Source: Mycobacterium sp. 050128
GTDB lineage: Bacteria > Actinomycetota > Actinomycetes > Mycobacteriales > Mycobacteriaceae
Direction of reading: 5' to 3'
DNA length: 64,000 bases
NCBI RefSeq assembly: GCF_036409155.1
Contig: NZ_JAZGLW010000005.1
Location: 62,001 to 126,000 of the forward strand
The notes under the pieces were generated by a model that saw nothing but the letters and a program-made list of their open reading frames with translations, had not been told where the DNA came from and did not search any database. Positions within the stretch are counted from its first letter, which is position 1. Each line of letters opens with the position of its first letter. Below are positions 8,594 through 17,751 of this stretch, one piece after another. The translations under genes and the position numbers were made by a program.

Positions 8594-9643
8594 TTAGGGA
8601 CCTCCAAATGCGTGTGCGGGATCGACGGCGGCAGCCCGTCGGACTGCCGTGGCGCTGGCCAGCAGACCGACCCCGCCGGCGATTACCGCCAGTAGTGGGT
8701 AGGCCGCCGGGGGCTCGATGACGTTCATCGGGAACAGCGGTGCGAGCAAGCGAGCAAGCCCGGCGCCGAAGGCCGCAGCGAGGGTGGTGACGACGATCGC
8801 TTGCAGCACAAGGCCGGCCAGTACCGATCGCGTCGCGACGCCGATCGCCTTGAATACCGCGAAGTCACGCATGCGCTCCAGCGCGGACAGATAGACGACA
8901 CCGCCCACAATCAACGCCGCCACGATCCACAGCAGAATGGCAACAATCCTGATCGCCTGGACCGCGATTCTGGTCGGCCGCATCAGGTCGTCGACCGCAA
9001 CTGCGCGGTTGACAACCCGGTATCCGTCGGGAACCTGCGAGAGCGTGCCGCGAACCCCGATCGATGAGATGAGCGGCTGGCCGCCGAACTCCAGTTGTTG
9101 AACCCCCTCGGTCGTCACGAAGAGGTTGGGTGTCTTTGCCAGCGAGGTGGAATCGTTGACGATGCCGACGATCAGCAGCTTGCGCGAACCGACCTCGAGC
9201 TCTTCGCCGATCCGGCGGCCAATCGTGCTCGAAACCGCCAATTCGTCGGGGCCTGATGGTGCCCTGCCCTCGGACATCGCCGGCATACCCGGACCACCCG
9301 ACGGTGCCCCAAACATGGCAGCCGGGTGCGTGGAGTCGCCGTTCTTGAACGTCGCACCCTTGTACGTGAGGGGAGCCGCGGCAACGACTCCCGGCTCGCT
9401 GGCGACCAACTTCAGTTCCGCCTGCGGGAAGGGTGCGGAACCCAGGAAGGGTCCGGTCGCGCCCGATTTGATCAGGAACACGTCAACGCCCAGGGACTCG
9501 ACGGTGCGCTCATCCTCCACGCGGAACCCGTTCGCGAGCCCGGTGAGGACGAGCGTCATCGCGAATACCAGCCCGGTGACGATGATCGCGATCACGAAGC
9601 GCCATTTGCGCCACTGCATGTCGCGCAATGCGGTGAAAAGCAT
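8594..9643 (-). CDS. ABC transporter permease, MacB/FtsX-like
   Basis: 349 residues (the same length as recalled for M. tuberculosis Rv0072). One N-terminal helix (residues about 14-35), a large extracytoplasmic domain (about 40-230), and three C-terminal helices (IVAILLWIVAALIVGGVVYL, a second after GVATRSVLAGL, and a third in AYPLLAVIAGGVGLLASA) give the four-helix FtsX/MacB topology, with the coupling motif LERMRDFAVFKAIG. The start at 9643 (MLFTALRDMQWRKW) follows GAAGGTGGTAATC. It is 2 bp from the ATPase gene and 2 bp from the upstream small gene, so one operon. Probable role: export or membrane extraction of a lipid, peptide or lipoprotein. Confidence 0.92.
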   Translation of the reverse strand: MLFTALRDMQWRKWRFVIAIIVTGLVFAMTLVLTGLANGFRVEDERTVESLGVDVFLIKSGATGPFLGSAPFPQAELKLVASEPGVVAAAPLTYKGATFKNGDSTHPAAMFGAPSGGPGMPAMSEGRAPSGPDELAVSSTIGRRIGEELEVGSRKLLIVGIVNDSTSLAKTPNLFVTTEGVQQLEFGGQPLISSIGVRGTLSQVPDGYRVVNRAVAVDDLMRPTRIAVQAIRIVAILLWIVAALIVGGVVYLSALERMRDFAVFKAIGVATRSVLAGLVLQAIVVTTLAAAFGAGLARLLAPLFPMNVIEPPAAYPLLAVIAGGVGLLASATAVRRAAAVDPAHAFGGP

Positions 9644-9645
9644 GA

Positions 9646-9966
9646 TTACCACCTTCCGCCGCGCATGCGGGCCTGAGCGGCAACATGTTTGGCACACAGC
9701 GCGATAAGTAAGCCAACGGTGATCAGTGCAGCCGCCGTCGTTGGCATGGAGTGAAACCAGAGCGATGCTTGGTTGTGAACTTGTGCCGTGCCTCGCGCGG
9801 CAAAGCGAATCACAAACGTAAGGGCGTCAACAGCATTCATCTCCGAATGCTTGAGCGCCCGTGTCGCGGTCAGCCGAGCGAGACCCGAACCGGTGGACAC
9901 AACCCCATGCCGCCGGTCGGCCGCCTCCGCGCGGGGCCGTGCGTGCAACATCACGGTGGCAGTCAC
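9646..9966 (-). CDS. Small single-pass membrane protein heading the ABC operon
   Basis: 106 residues from a GTG at 9966, preceded by GGGAGGATGCC. It has a soluble N-terminal half and one transmembrane segment near the C-terminus (TTAAALITVGLLIALCAKHV), ending in a basic tail QARMRGGRW. It lies 2 bp upstream of the permease and is probably translationally coupled, suggesting an accessory subunit of the transporter. A longer reading frame to 10170 would run through the conserved operator-like element and was not used. No family recognised. Confidence 0.6.
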   Translation of the reverse strand: MTATVMLHARPRAEAADRRHGVVSTGSGLARLTATRALKHSEMNAVDALTFVIRFAARGTAQVHNQASLWFHSMPTTAAALITVGLLIALCAKHVAAQARMRGGRW

Positions 9967-10020
9967 GGCATCCTCCCTGTCGTCTGATGTTCCAAAAAGC
10001 CCGTACTGCGGGCCGTGTAT

Positions 10021-10088
10021 CCACCATCCGCGCCCCGGCGATCGGCTGGGGATGCCGCATTTATCCCCAGTAGTGGCAGGGACAGGAT
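10021..10088. promoter_or_regulatory. Operator-like element with dyad CTGGGGAT-N9-ATCCCCAG
   Basis: The perfect 8-bp inverted repeat is at 10046-10053 and 10063-10070. About 65 bp around it (CACCATCCGCG on one side, CAGGGACAGG on the other) recurs in reverse orientation at 17752-17822 upstream of the acyl-CoA dehydrogenase operon. It lies in the divergent region between the ABC operon (start 9966) and mmpS (start 10244), where a regulator could control both. The cognate regulator is unknown; the MmyB-type regulator after mmpL and the TetR gene at 16975 are candidates. Confidence 0.7.
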
Positions 10089-10243
10089 CGGGTTTGTGGA
10101 CAGATTTCGCTCTGGGCGAATTGGCGAAGTGGTTGTAGGCTCTGCAAACACACCGACTGGGTGGCAGCAACGGCGCTGAGCCACGGGGCTGGCATCACGC
10201 GGCGCCTCGTCGGCGGTCATACCCGGGTCGAAAGGTATTGGCT

Positions 10244-10705
10244 GTGGATACGAGGCGGCCCAAGCGGCGAAATATCGGCCAAATCTTCAGCAAGCTATGG
10301 CTTCTAGCGGTCATCCTCGTTGTTGCCACCGTCGTCGTCTACGGCGTGAACATGGTTCGACGCTCGTCCGACGCGATCAGCAACCCGCCCGCCACACCCA
10401 CCATTCCCGCGACCATCGTGCAGATCAATCCAAAGAACGTCACCTACGAGGTCTTTGGAGCGCTCGGCGGCGGCGGCAAAGTGACGTACGCGGATCTCAA
10501 TAGCCGGCCGATCGAAGTCACGCTTGCGTCGCTGCCCTGGTCTCATTCGGAAACGACGATGGCGTCCTCGGCCACGTTGAGTCTTGTCGCACAGGTCGAC
10601 GGCGATTCGGTGGGTTGTCGGATCCTTGTCGACGGCCAGGTCCGCGATCAGCACTCGGTTACTCACGACTCGGCGGCGGTCGCATGCACGGTGACGGCGG
10701 CATGA
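10244..10705 (+). CDS. mmpS: MmpS family accessory protein
   Basis: 153 residues from GTG 10244 (GAAAGG ends 8 nt upstream; a TTG at 10238 is too close to it). An N-terminal transmembrane segment (LAVILVVATVVVYGVNMV) is followed by a periplasmic beta-sandwich with the MmpS hallmarks NPKNVTYEVFG, GGKVTYADLN and a conserved Cys pair (VGCRILVDG, AVACTVTAA) that may form a disulfide. MmpS proteins pair with MmpL exporters. The stop overlaps the mmpL start (ATGA). Confidence 0.93.
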   Translation: MDTRRPKRRNIGQIFSKLWLLAVILVVATVVVYGVNMVRRSSDAISNPPATPTIPATIVQINPKNVTYEVFGALGGGGKVTYADLNSRPIEVTLASLPWSHSETTMASSATLSLVAQVDGDSVGCRILVDGQVRDQHSVTHDSAAVACTVTAA

Positions 10706-13548
10706 GCACCGCCCCGCCCGACACACGCCCGGACGCCGAACGGGTGAAGCGGCCTCGCGTCGCGAAAGCACTTCGCGCGCTGGCGATTCCGATTCTCATC
10801 CTCTGGATACTGGCCGCGATCGTGACGAACGTATTCGTACCGTCCATTGAGGTGAATACCGCGGCCAATGCCGAGGCCGAAGTTCCTCGCGACGCGCCGT
10901 CGTCGCAGGCGGCCATCCTGCAAGGAAGGGCATTTCACGAATCGGATTACACCAGTGCCGCCGTCATACTTTTCGAGACCAAGGGCCGCAAGCTCGGTGA
11001 ACAAGACCATCAGTATTACAACGAGGTGGTCCGCCGGCTCCAGCAAGACAAACAGCACGTGCAGTCGCTGTTGAACCTGTGGGGCAAGCCGGTGACGATG
11101 TCGGGGCAGCAGAGCGCCGACGCCGAAGCCGCAACGCTAACAGTGCGCCCGACCGGCGATTTGGGCGATGCCAGCTCGAACCACTCGATCAACGCAATCC
11201 GAGACATCGTGGCCAAGGTTCCAAAACCGAGCGGCCTCAATGTCTATGTCAGCGGACCCTCTCCGCTCGCTTCAGATACTCTGCACGCCGCCGACGAGAG
11301 CCTGACCACGCTGACGATCGTGACGATCATCTTGATCATCGTGATGCTGCTTCTGGCCTACCGCTCGATTACGCGTGCATTGATACCGCTGGCGGGCGTG
11401 CTCATTACGTTGGCGACCGCACGAGGCGTGGTCTCGTTTCTCGTCGGGCTCCACGTGCTTGGGATCTCGTCGTTCGCGACCAATATGGTGGTCGCATTGG
11501 TGCTGGGTGTCAGCACGGACTACGGCATCTTTTATCTCGGTCGATACCACGAGGCGCGGCGAGCAGGCTTCGACAAAGAGGCTGCCTACTACACGTCGGT
11601 GGCGAACACGTCTCACGTGGTCATGGGATCCGGCATGGCGATCTCGGGTGCGACGCTCTGCCTCAGCCTCACCAAGCTGAATTACTTCCGCACGCTGGGA
11701 CCGCCCTGCTTTGTCGCGATGGTGGTCGCCGTTGCCGGTGCGCTCACCCTCGGCCCCGCCCTGCTTACCTTGGGCAGCAAGATCAAATACCTAGAGGCAC
11801 CGCGGCCGACGGGCCCCATGTGGCGCAGGCTGGGGACTGCTATCGCCCGATGGCCGGCGGCGGTGCTGGCGATAGCGATCCTGGTGATCCCGTTGGCGAT
11901 CTTGAATCTCGCGACCTACAAGGTCAGTTATAACGACCGGGATTTCGCGCCCACCACCGTCGAGTCGAGCAAAGGTTATGCCGCCTCCGACAGACACTTC
12001 CCCAAAAGTGAACTGTCCACCGATGTTCTCTACGTGCAATCCGATCACGACATGCGCAACACCACCGACATGATCACCCTGGACCGAATTGCCAAGAGCC
12101 TCGTCCGTCTTCCGGGTATCGCGCTGGTGCAAGGCATCACCAGACCCAACGGCCGAGCGATCGAACACGCTTCACTCCCGTATTCCTTGGGTGCCATGGG
12201 GACGAAACTCGGCGAAAACATCGGTTTCCTGCGTGATCGCATCGCCGACATCGACACGCTGGCAGCCAAGACGGGAGCCGTGATCGAATCAACCAGGCGA
12301 TTGGAAGACATCACCCAAGAGTTGAGCGTTGGCACCCACATATCGCGCGAATCCGCCGAGCGGCTAAAGTCTTTCAGCGAGGAAGCCCGAGATCACCTCG
12401 CCGATTACGACGACTTCTCCAGGCCCATGCGCAGCTACTTCTACTGGGAGAAACACTGCTTCGACATCCCGATATGCTGGGCACTTCGGTCCCTCCTGGA
12501 GTCCGTCGACAGCGTCGACGAGATAACCAACGAGCTCGGGAATGAGGTACACGGCCTCACGATCATCGACACGGTCACCCCGCGGATCATCACCCAGATA
12601 CACACCCTCGCAACAAATTTAGAGTCAATACGGTCGCTGACGCTCACGCTCCAAAGCACGCTGCATGCGATCATCCCACAGCTGGACGTTTTCATTAACC
12701 CCTTGGTCGACATGGCCCAGGCTTTCGATGCCGCAAAGAATGATGACTTTTTCTTCCTGCCGCCCGACGCACTCACCACGCCCGACTTCAAGGTCGGCAT
12801 GGACTTCTTCATGACCCCCGATGGCAGGGGCGCCCGCACCATCGTCTATCACCAGGGTGAGGCGATGAGCCCGGAGGGAATCAAACAGATCAAGGATGTG
12901 TCCGCTGCGGCGCAAGAATCCATCAAGGGCACGCCGCTATCGAACGCGAAGCTATACGTAGCCGGTGCCGCGTCGAACTACCGTGACGTGGAAGACTTCT
13001 CGTACAACGACCTGATTATCATGATGCTTGCGACGTTGGGATTGGTGTTCATCATCGTCTTGGTGATCACCCGGGCGCTGGTTGGCTCAGTCGTAGTGCT
13101 CATCACCGTAATCCTTTCTTTCGCAGGAAGTTTAGGATTGGCTACCTTTGTGTGGGAGACACTCCTGGGCATACAACTGCACTGGCTGACGATTCCGATT
13201 TCCTTCATTGTTCTTGTCGGAGTGGGCTGCGACTACAACCTACTGCTGCTATCGCGCTACAAAGAGGAGATTGGCGCCGGATTCGGGACCGGCCTGATTC
13301 GGGCGATGGCGGGCTCCGGAAACGTCGTGGTGACCGCGGCCCTCGTCCTTGCCGGCACGATGCTTGCGCTGCTTTCCAGCGACGTCGTGAACATCGGCCA
13401 AGCGGGCTCGACGATCTGTATCGGGTTGATTTTCGACATGATGATCGTGCGTCTTTTCTTGGTGATGCCGCTTGCCCGGATACTCGGTCCGTGGTTCTGG
13501 TGGCCCCAAAAGATTCGAAGGAGCCCCGGCCTTGGCGTGGCGCGCTAG
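10702..13548 (+). CDS. mmpL: MmpL family RND transporter
   Basis: 948 residues from ATG 10702. The topology is one N-terminal helix (IPILILWILAAIVTNVFV), a periplasmic domain, five helices, a second large periplasmic domain rich in coiled-coil-like helices (about 440-760), and a final helix bundle. The proton-relay Asp-Tyr pairs are present in both halves: VSTDYGIFYLGRYHEAR and VGCDYNLLLLSRYKEE. Paired with mmpS it resembles the MmpS4/L4-MmpS5/L5 group that exports siderophores, glycopeptidolipids or drugs; the substrate is not readable. Its TAG stop overlaps the stop of the convergent regulator within CTAG. Confidence 0.95.
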   Translation: MSTAPPDTRPDAERVKRPRVAKALRALAIPILILWILAAIVTNVFVPSIEVNTAANAEAEVPRDAPSSQAAILQGRAFHESDYTSAAVILFETKGRKLGEQDHQYYNEVVRRLQQDKQHVQSLLNLWGKPVTMSGQQSADAEAATLTVRPTGDLGDASSNHSINAIRDIVAKVPKPSGLNVYVSGPSPLASDTLHAADESLTTLTIVTIILIIVMLLLAYRSITRALIPLAGVLITLATARGVVSFLVGLHVLGISSFATNMVVALVLGVSTDYGIFYLGRYHEARRAGFDKEAAYYTSVANTSHVVMGSGMAISGATLCLSLTKLNYFRTLGPPCFVAMVVAVAGALTLGPALLTLGSKIKYLEAPRPTGPMWRRLGTAIARWPAAVLAIAILVIPLAILNLATYKVSYNDRDFAPTTVESSKGYAASDRHFPKSELSTDVLYVQSDHDMRNTTDMITLDRIAKSLVRLPGIALVQGITRPNGRAIEHASLPYSLGAMGTKLGENIGFLRDRIADIDTLAAKTGAVIESTRRLEDITQELSVGTHISRESAERLKSFSEEARDHLADYDDFSRPMRSYFYWEKHCFDIPICWALRSLLESVDSVDEITNELGNEVHGLTIIDTVTPRIITQIHTLATNLESIRSLTLTLQSTLHAIIPQLDVFINPLVDMAQAFDAAKNDDFFFLPPDALTTPDFKVGMDFFMTPDGRGARTIVYHQGEAMSPEGIKQIKDVSAAAQESIKGTPLSNAKLYVAGAASNYRDVEDFSYNDLIIMMLATLGLVFIIVLVITRALVGSVVVLITVILSFAGSLGLATFVWETLLGIQLHWLTIPISFIVLVGVGCDYNLLLLSRYKEEIGAGFGTGLIRAMAGSGNVVVTAALVLAGTMLALLSSDVVNIGQAGSTICIGLIFDMMIVRLFLVMPLARILGPWFWWPQKIRRSPGLGVAR

Positions 13549-14357
13549 CCAGCCGGGGTCGACAGGCGCCGGAGTTCGTCGAGTGCCTGCGCCGAGACGC
13601 TGCCCGCCTCGGCGCGATACATCACCACGTGCTCACCCCCTGGATACGGAGCGTTCAACCTGCTCCGGTGCAGATAAAGCTCGCCGACGAGCGGATGACG
13701 GTAGTGATGGATACCCAAGCGGTAACCCACATCCGCGCGCGGCCATAGTTCGCGGAAACGATCACTGGCAGAACATAATTCATCAACCAGAGCCCGCATG
13801 CGAGGTTCCTCCGGCCAGCGACCGCCAAGGTCGCGCAAACCAGAGACGGCACTTGCTGTTGCGTCGTCCCAATTGACATAGAGCTGCCGGGCGGCGGGGT
13901 CTAGCAGGCGCCAGCGCAGGAAATTCTGTCCGGGTGTGAACTCAGGCGACAGCGCGCGCGCCATCGGATTTGCCGCCATGACATCCAAGTACCTGTTGAC
14001 CAGGGCGGCCGGTATCAAAAACTGATTGATTACCTCTGGGAATGCGTAGGCCGGTGCTGCTTCCACATGACACAGATCTGACCCGGTCGGAGCGGCCAGG
14101 TACTGCAGATGCTGCCTGGCCAGGGGTTCGAGGCGCAACGCCTGGGCGAGCGCGTCGATAACCTGCTGCGATGGGTTCTTGTCGCGGCCCACTTCCAATC
14201 GCAGGTAGTACTCGGCACTGATTCCGGCCAGCATTGCCAGCTCTTCGCGGCGCAAACCCTCGACACGGCGCCGCGCCCCCGGCACCAGGCCGACGTCCTC
14301 GGGCCGCACCTGCTGGCGCCGGGCGCGCAGGTAATCACCCAGCGCGTTGGCTTTCAT
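13545..14357 (-). CDS. XRE-family regulator with MmyB-like ligand-binding domain
   Basis: 270 residues from ATG 14357 (GTG 14363 also possible). Residues 1-80 form a Xre helix-turn-helix that begins LGDYLRARR and includes GLRREELAMLAGISAEYYLRLE and GRDKNPSQQVIDALAQAL. Residues about 100-260 match the MmyB ligand-binding region (NQFLIPAALVNRYLDVMAAN, GQNFLRW, DWDDATA-like). Such proteins bind fatty acids in the solved structure of the family and regulate nearby genes. It converges on mmpL with overlapping stops and may regulate the MmpL/ABC region. Confidence 0.9.
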   Translation of the reverse strand: MKANALGDYLRARRQQVRPEDVGLVPGARRRVEGLRREELAMLAGISAEYYLRLEVGRDKNPSQQVIDALAQALRLEPLARQHLQYLAAPTGSDLCHVEAAPAYAFPEVINQFLIPAALVNRYLDVMAANPMARALSPEFTPGQNFLRWRLLDPAARQLYVNWDDATASAVSGLRDLGGRWPEEPRMRALVDELCSASDRFRELWPRADVGYRLGIHHYRHPLVGELYLHRSRLNAPYPGGEHVVMYRAEAGSVSAQALDELRRLSTPAG

Positions 14358-14423
14358 CGCCACCGTTCGAGTCTAAACCTGCCCGCTGGTGAACTGTCGA
14401 TACTTTGCTAACGACGCTGCAGC

Positions 14424-15950
14424 TCAGCAGATGGCGTCGGGCTGGTCGCGTCTCACCCGCCCGTGTCGAGGATGAGGCGGTCGCGGCGGTTGCACCCATT
14501 CCGCCCTACTGGCTTCGAACAACCGTCCGATCTCGTCGATGTGCATGTCGGCGAGGTCCCACACATCGGGCACCAGGTCGCGGTCGGCGATGAAGCCGAA
14601 ATCGAGTCTGTCGAGGTAACTCACCACGGTGATATTGAGTCCCTGTCCGTCGGTGACGATTGACACCGGGAACTGATGGCACAGTCGGGCGCCCGCGATA
14701 TACATGGGCTGGCGCGGCCCCGGCACGTTGGAGATCACCAGGTTGAACGGCTGTGCGAAACGATCAGCCAACCGCAGCCGCGACGCGAGTCGCACCGCCG
14801 AGGTGGTCAGCACCGGGGTGGAGAGCTGGGTCAGGTCGACCAGTTCATCGGCCGGCACCATGTCGAGGGTGCGCTTCGCGTTTTGCATCGCCTCGCTGCA
14901 TCGGGCGATGCGTTCCAGCGGGTCGGCACAATTGGTCGGCAACTCGGCGACGAGGGCCGAGACACGGTTGGTCCATGGGTCGTCCTCGTCACCGGTGCGG
15001 GTCGACACCGGCACCATGGCGCGCAGCGGCCGCTCGGGCAGCGCGTCATGAGACAGCAGATACTGGCGGAGCCCGCCCGCGCAGATTGCCATCACGATGT
15101 CATTCACGGTGCCTCCGGTGGCGTTCTTGAGCGCCTTGACATTCGCCAAAGATGTTGTGCGCATCGCGAATCGGCGATGGTTTGTGATCGACTTGTTCCA
15201 CGGGGTCGGTGGCGCCTGCGTCGTCGGGAAGATGCGGGGCCCGTCGGGGCGACCGAGCCGGGCGACGGCCTTGACCGCTGCCCCGGCCTGCCCGGCCGCG
15301 CCGCTGACGCTGTTGACACCTGCGGCGTGGGCGACCTTGCCAACTAGACGTGCTTGAATCCGCATGGCCTTGAACGGATTTCGAGCAAGTTGGACCGCGG
15401 TGCGCCGCAACAGCTCCACGGTGCTCGGCACAGGCTCGGTCACCCAAAGGGGGCCACTGCCCGGCGCTGGCGCGTCGGCGTCGGGATCGGTGAGGATCTT
15501 CAGCATGAGCTGCCCGGCGGCCCCGTCGATGGTGGCGTGGTGATACTTGGTGAGCAGCGCCCACCGTCCGCTGTGCAGGCCGTCGACGACATAGACCTCC
15601 CACAGCGGACGCGTCCGATCCATGGGGCGACCGACAATCCGGGAAACCTGATCGGCCAGTTGATCGACCATGCCCGGTTTGGCCAGATGGATTTCCCTGA
15701 TATGGAAGTCGAGGTCGAGTTTAGGGTCGGTTACCCAGTACGGATGGTCCAGCCCGAATGGCACCTCGACAAGGCGGCGGCGCAGTGGCTCGATCTGTCC
15801 GACGAGGGAGGCGTACTTGGCGTAGACAGCCGCGAATGGGTCGTAGTCTGCGCTGGGCCGCTCGAAGATCATCAATCCCGTGACGTGCCCGAAGGTCGTC
15901 GGCGTCTCCATGTACAGAAACGTCGCGTCCAGGCCGCTGAGTTGCTTCAC
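14424..15950 (-). CDS. Wax ester synthase / diacylglycerol acyltransferase (WS/DGAT, Tgs-like)
   Basis: 508 residues. The start is GTG 15950 (VKQLSGLDATFLYMETP), the standard family N-terminus, preceded by AAGGAACCATTC. The catalytic motif HHATIDG is at residues 137-143 and PLWEVY at about 115-120; a C-terminal NVPGPR motif is also present. These enzymes acylate diacylglycerol or long alcohols to build storage lipids at the membrane. The SDR gene ends 10 bp upstream, so the two form an operon, with the SDR perhaps supplying or removing an alcohol substrate (inference). Confidence 0.95.
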   Translation of the reverse strand: MKQLSGLDATFLYMETPTTFGHVTGLMIFERPSADYDPFAAVYAKYASLVGQIEPLRRRLVEVPFGLDHPYWVTDPKLDLDFHIREIHLAKPGMVDQLADQVSRIVGRPMDRTRPLWEVYVVDGLHSGRWALLTKYHHATIDGAAGQLMLKILTDPDADAPAPGSGPLWVTEPVPSTVELLRRTAVQLARNPFKAMRIQARLVGKVAHAAGVNSVSGAAGQAGAAVKAVARLGRPDGPRIFPTTQAPPTPWNKSITNHRRFAMRTTSLANVKALKNATGGTVNDIVMAICAGGLRQYLLSHDALPERPLRAMVPVSTRTGDEDDPWTNRVSALVAELPTNCADPLERIARCSEAMQNAKRTLDMVPADELVDLTQLSTPVLTTSAVRLASRLRLADRFAQPFNLVISNVPGPRQPMYIAGARLCHQFPVSIVTDGQGLNITVVSYLDRLDFGFIADRDLVPDVWDLADMHIDEIGRLFEASRAEWVQPPRPPHPRHGRVRRDQPDAIC

Positions 15951-15960
15951 GAATGGTTCC

Positions 15961-16725
15961 TTACGTGGTGAGCATTCCGCCTTCGACGGGCAGCGTGATT
16001 CCGGTGATGTAGCTGCTGGCGTCGCTGGCGAGGAATAGCAGTGCGGCGCTGAGTTCTTCGGGCTCACCGAGACGCCCGCATAGTGTGCGCGGCAGGATCG
16101 CTGAGTCGAAGTATTCGGTCTCGAACTGGTCGGTCATCTCGGATGCGAAATAGCCCGGCGCGATTGCGTTTACGCGGATACCCCGGCGCCCGGTCCATTG
16201 CTGGGCAAGGTCGCGGGTCAGGCCGATCAACCCCGCTTTGGACGACGCATAGGCGGCCTGCGGCAGCCCCGCAGTGGTCAAGCCCAGCACGCTGCTGACG
16301 TTGATGATCGAGCTGCCCGGTTGCATCACGCGACCACATTCCTGGGCCATCCAGTAGCAGCCGTTGAGATTGAGGTCGATGACCGATCGGAACTGGTCCG
16401 GAGTCTCGCGAGTGGCCGGCACTGCGGTTCCCACCCCGGCGTTGTTCACCAGAATGTCCACCCGCCCAAATTCATCCAGCGCGGCGCGCACCAAAGCGCG
16501 GCAGTCGCCGGGGTCGGTCACATCCGTTGGGACCGCGACAGCTTTTCCGCCGGCTGCCTCGACCCGCGCACGTGTCTGCTGCAGCCGGTCGACGCGCCGG
16601 GCGCCGAGCGCCACATGGGCGCCCGCCTCGGCCAGGGCCTGCGCGAACGCAACTCCGAGGCCGCTGGACGCGCCGGTGACGACGGCCACCCGGTCGTCGA
16701 TACGAAAGCGGTCAAGCACGGGCAT
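15961..16725 (-). CDS. Short-chain dehydrogenase/reductase
   Basis: 254 residues, a classical SDR: TGASSGLG (about 17-24), NNAG, catalytic Ser in NVSSV, and YASSK. The C-terminus YITGITLPVEGGM is typical of 3-oxoacyl-reductase/gluconate-dehydrogenase-like SDRs. The start at 16725 follows AGAGGAG. It leads the operon with the WS/DGAT gene and is divergent from the TetR regulator at 16975. Confidence 0.93.
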   Translation of the reverse strand: MPVLDRFRIDDRVAVVTGASSGLGVAFAQALAEAGAHVALGARRVDRLQQTRARVEAAGGKAVAVPTDVTDPGDCRALVRAALDEFGRVDILVNNAGVGTAVPATRETPDQFRSVIDLNLNGCYWMAQECGRVMQPGSSIINVSSVLGLTTAGLPQAAYASSKAGLIGLTRDLAQQWTGRRGIRVNAIAPGYFASEMTDQFETEYFDSAILPRTLCGRLGEPEELSAALLFLASDASSYITGITLPVEGGMLTT

Positions 16726-16784
16726 AGCGACACTCCTCTAGGTCCGAACGGGGCCCACGCCCGTTCTCCAACACTATGCATCAT

Positions 16785-16810
16785 ATTTGTATCTGTTGCA
16801 TATATGCATC
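16785..16810. promoter_or_regulatory. Palindromic operator candidate TGCATATATGCA with flanking ATGCATC repeats
   Basis: TGCATATATGCA (16797-16808) is a perfect 12-bp palindrome, with a further ATGCATC at about 16786 and ATGCATC ending at 16810. It lies in the 249 bp between the divergent SDR-WS/DGAT operon and the QsdR-type regulator, the usual place for a TetR-family autoregulatory operator. Confidence 0.5.
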
Positions 16811-16974
16811 TAATGCGACATCTATCACACGGCGGTGTTCCGGTCGACCGCGCCGCCTGAGTCCAAAGGTTCGCGTAATGCGCTCGTACATAACGGAGTT
16901 GGTGATCTCATACGTCGTCATGGCCACTATTTCACGCGTGGTTGGCCCAACGGTAGGCAACATTTGCTAGTCTG

Positions 16975-17592
16975 GTGCATATGCCGCATGCCGAAACGCC
17001 CCTCTCCCGCATGTTGGCGGAGGAGCGCAAGCCTGATGCCTTGACCGCCTTCCGAGTAGCCCGGCGGTGGTTCACGGCCGGGCGCCGCATCGAAATGCAG
17101 GAACTGGCCCATGAACTCGGCGTAAACCGTGCCACCCTGTTTCGCTGGGTCGGCGGGCGCGATGACCTGCTCGGCGAGATTCTGTGGTCGCTGGCTGAGC
17201 CGGCGCTTACTGCCGCGGTCGAGGCCTCCGACGGCAACGGGGCGCAGCGCATCACCGGGGCGATCGGCCACTTTGCGGCCATGCTCGACCGAGCCGACTT
17301 CCTTCGCGAATTTCTGCGACGAGAGCCGGAACGTGCGCTGAGAATTCTCACCACCCGCGCCGGCCCAGTGCAGGGGGGCCTGGTGGCCGCCATCGAGACC
17401 CTACTCAAGGACGAAGTCTCACAGGGCAACCTGCATTCAAGACTTCCGCTGCATGATTTGGCCTACCTCATCCTCCGGATCGTCGAGTCGTTCCTGTACG
17501 CCGAATACATCACCGGCGAGGAACCTGATATCGCAATGGCGGAATTAGCGGTCGGGGCACTTCTCGGACACCACGACTCCGATACCGATTGA
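16975..17592 (+). CDS. TetR/AcrR-family regulator, QsdR type
   Basis: 205 residues from GTG 16975 (or ATG 16981). The helix-turn-helix is atypical but recognisable (IEMQELAHELGVNRATLFRW, then VGGRDDLLGEILW), and the effector domain has the QsdR signature FLREFLRREPERALRILTT. Divergent from the SDR-WS/DGAT operon and upstream of the acyl-CoA operon at 17888, so it could control either; the palindrome at 16797 favours the divergent operon. Confidence 0.86.
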   Translation: MHMPHAETPLSRMLAEERKPDALTAFRVARRWFTAGRRIEMQELAHELGVNRATLFRWVGGRDDLLGEILWSLAEPALTAAVEASDGNGAQRITGAIGHFAAMLDRADFLREFLRREPERALRILTTRAGPVQGGLVAAIETLLKDEVSQGNLHSRLPLHDLAYLILRIVESFLYAEYITGEEPDIAMAELAVGALLGHHDSDTD

Positions 17593-17751
17593 CTCCTCTC
17601 GCCGCGTACGGTTAACGCTCACTGCCACAACACTTATGCAAATTCGGCGTCTGCGTTCGCGCCCCGATTGTGGCGGGTGCGCAAATCTGATGAAGCGGCT
17701 CAGCAAGAACCAGCCCGCCTGGTAATGCCTCGCCGCGCGACCAGCGCGTAA

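Noticed and set aside
16781..16963. 60-codon minus-strand frame and a 64-codon plus-strand frame in the SDR/TetR divergent region
   Set aside because: No ribosome sites, overlap the palindromic operator region and each other, no recognised family.
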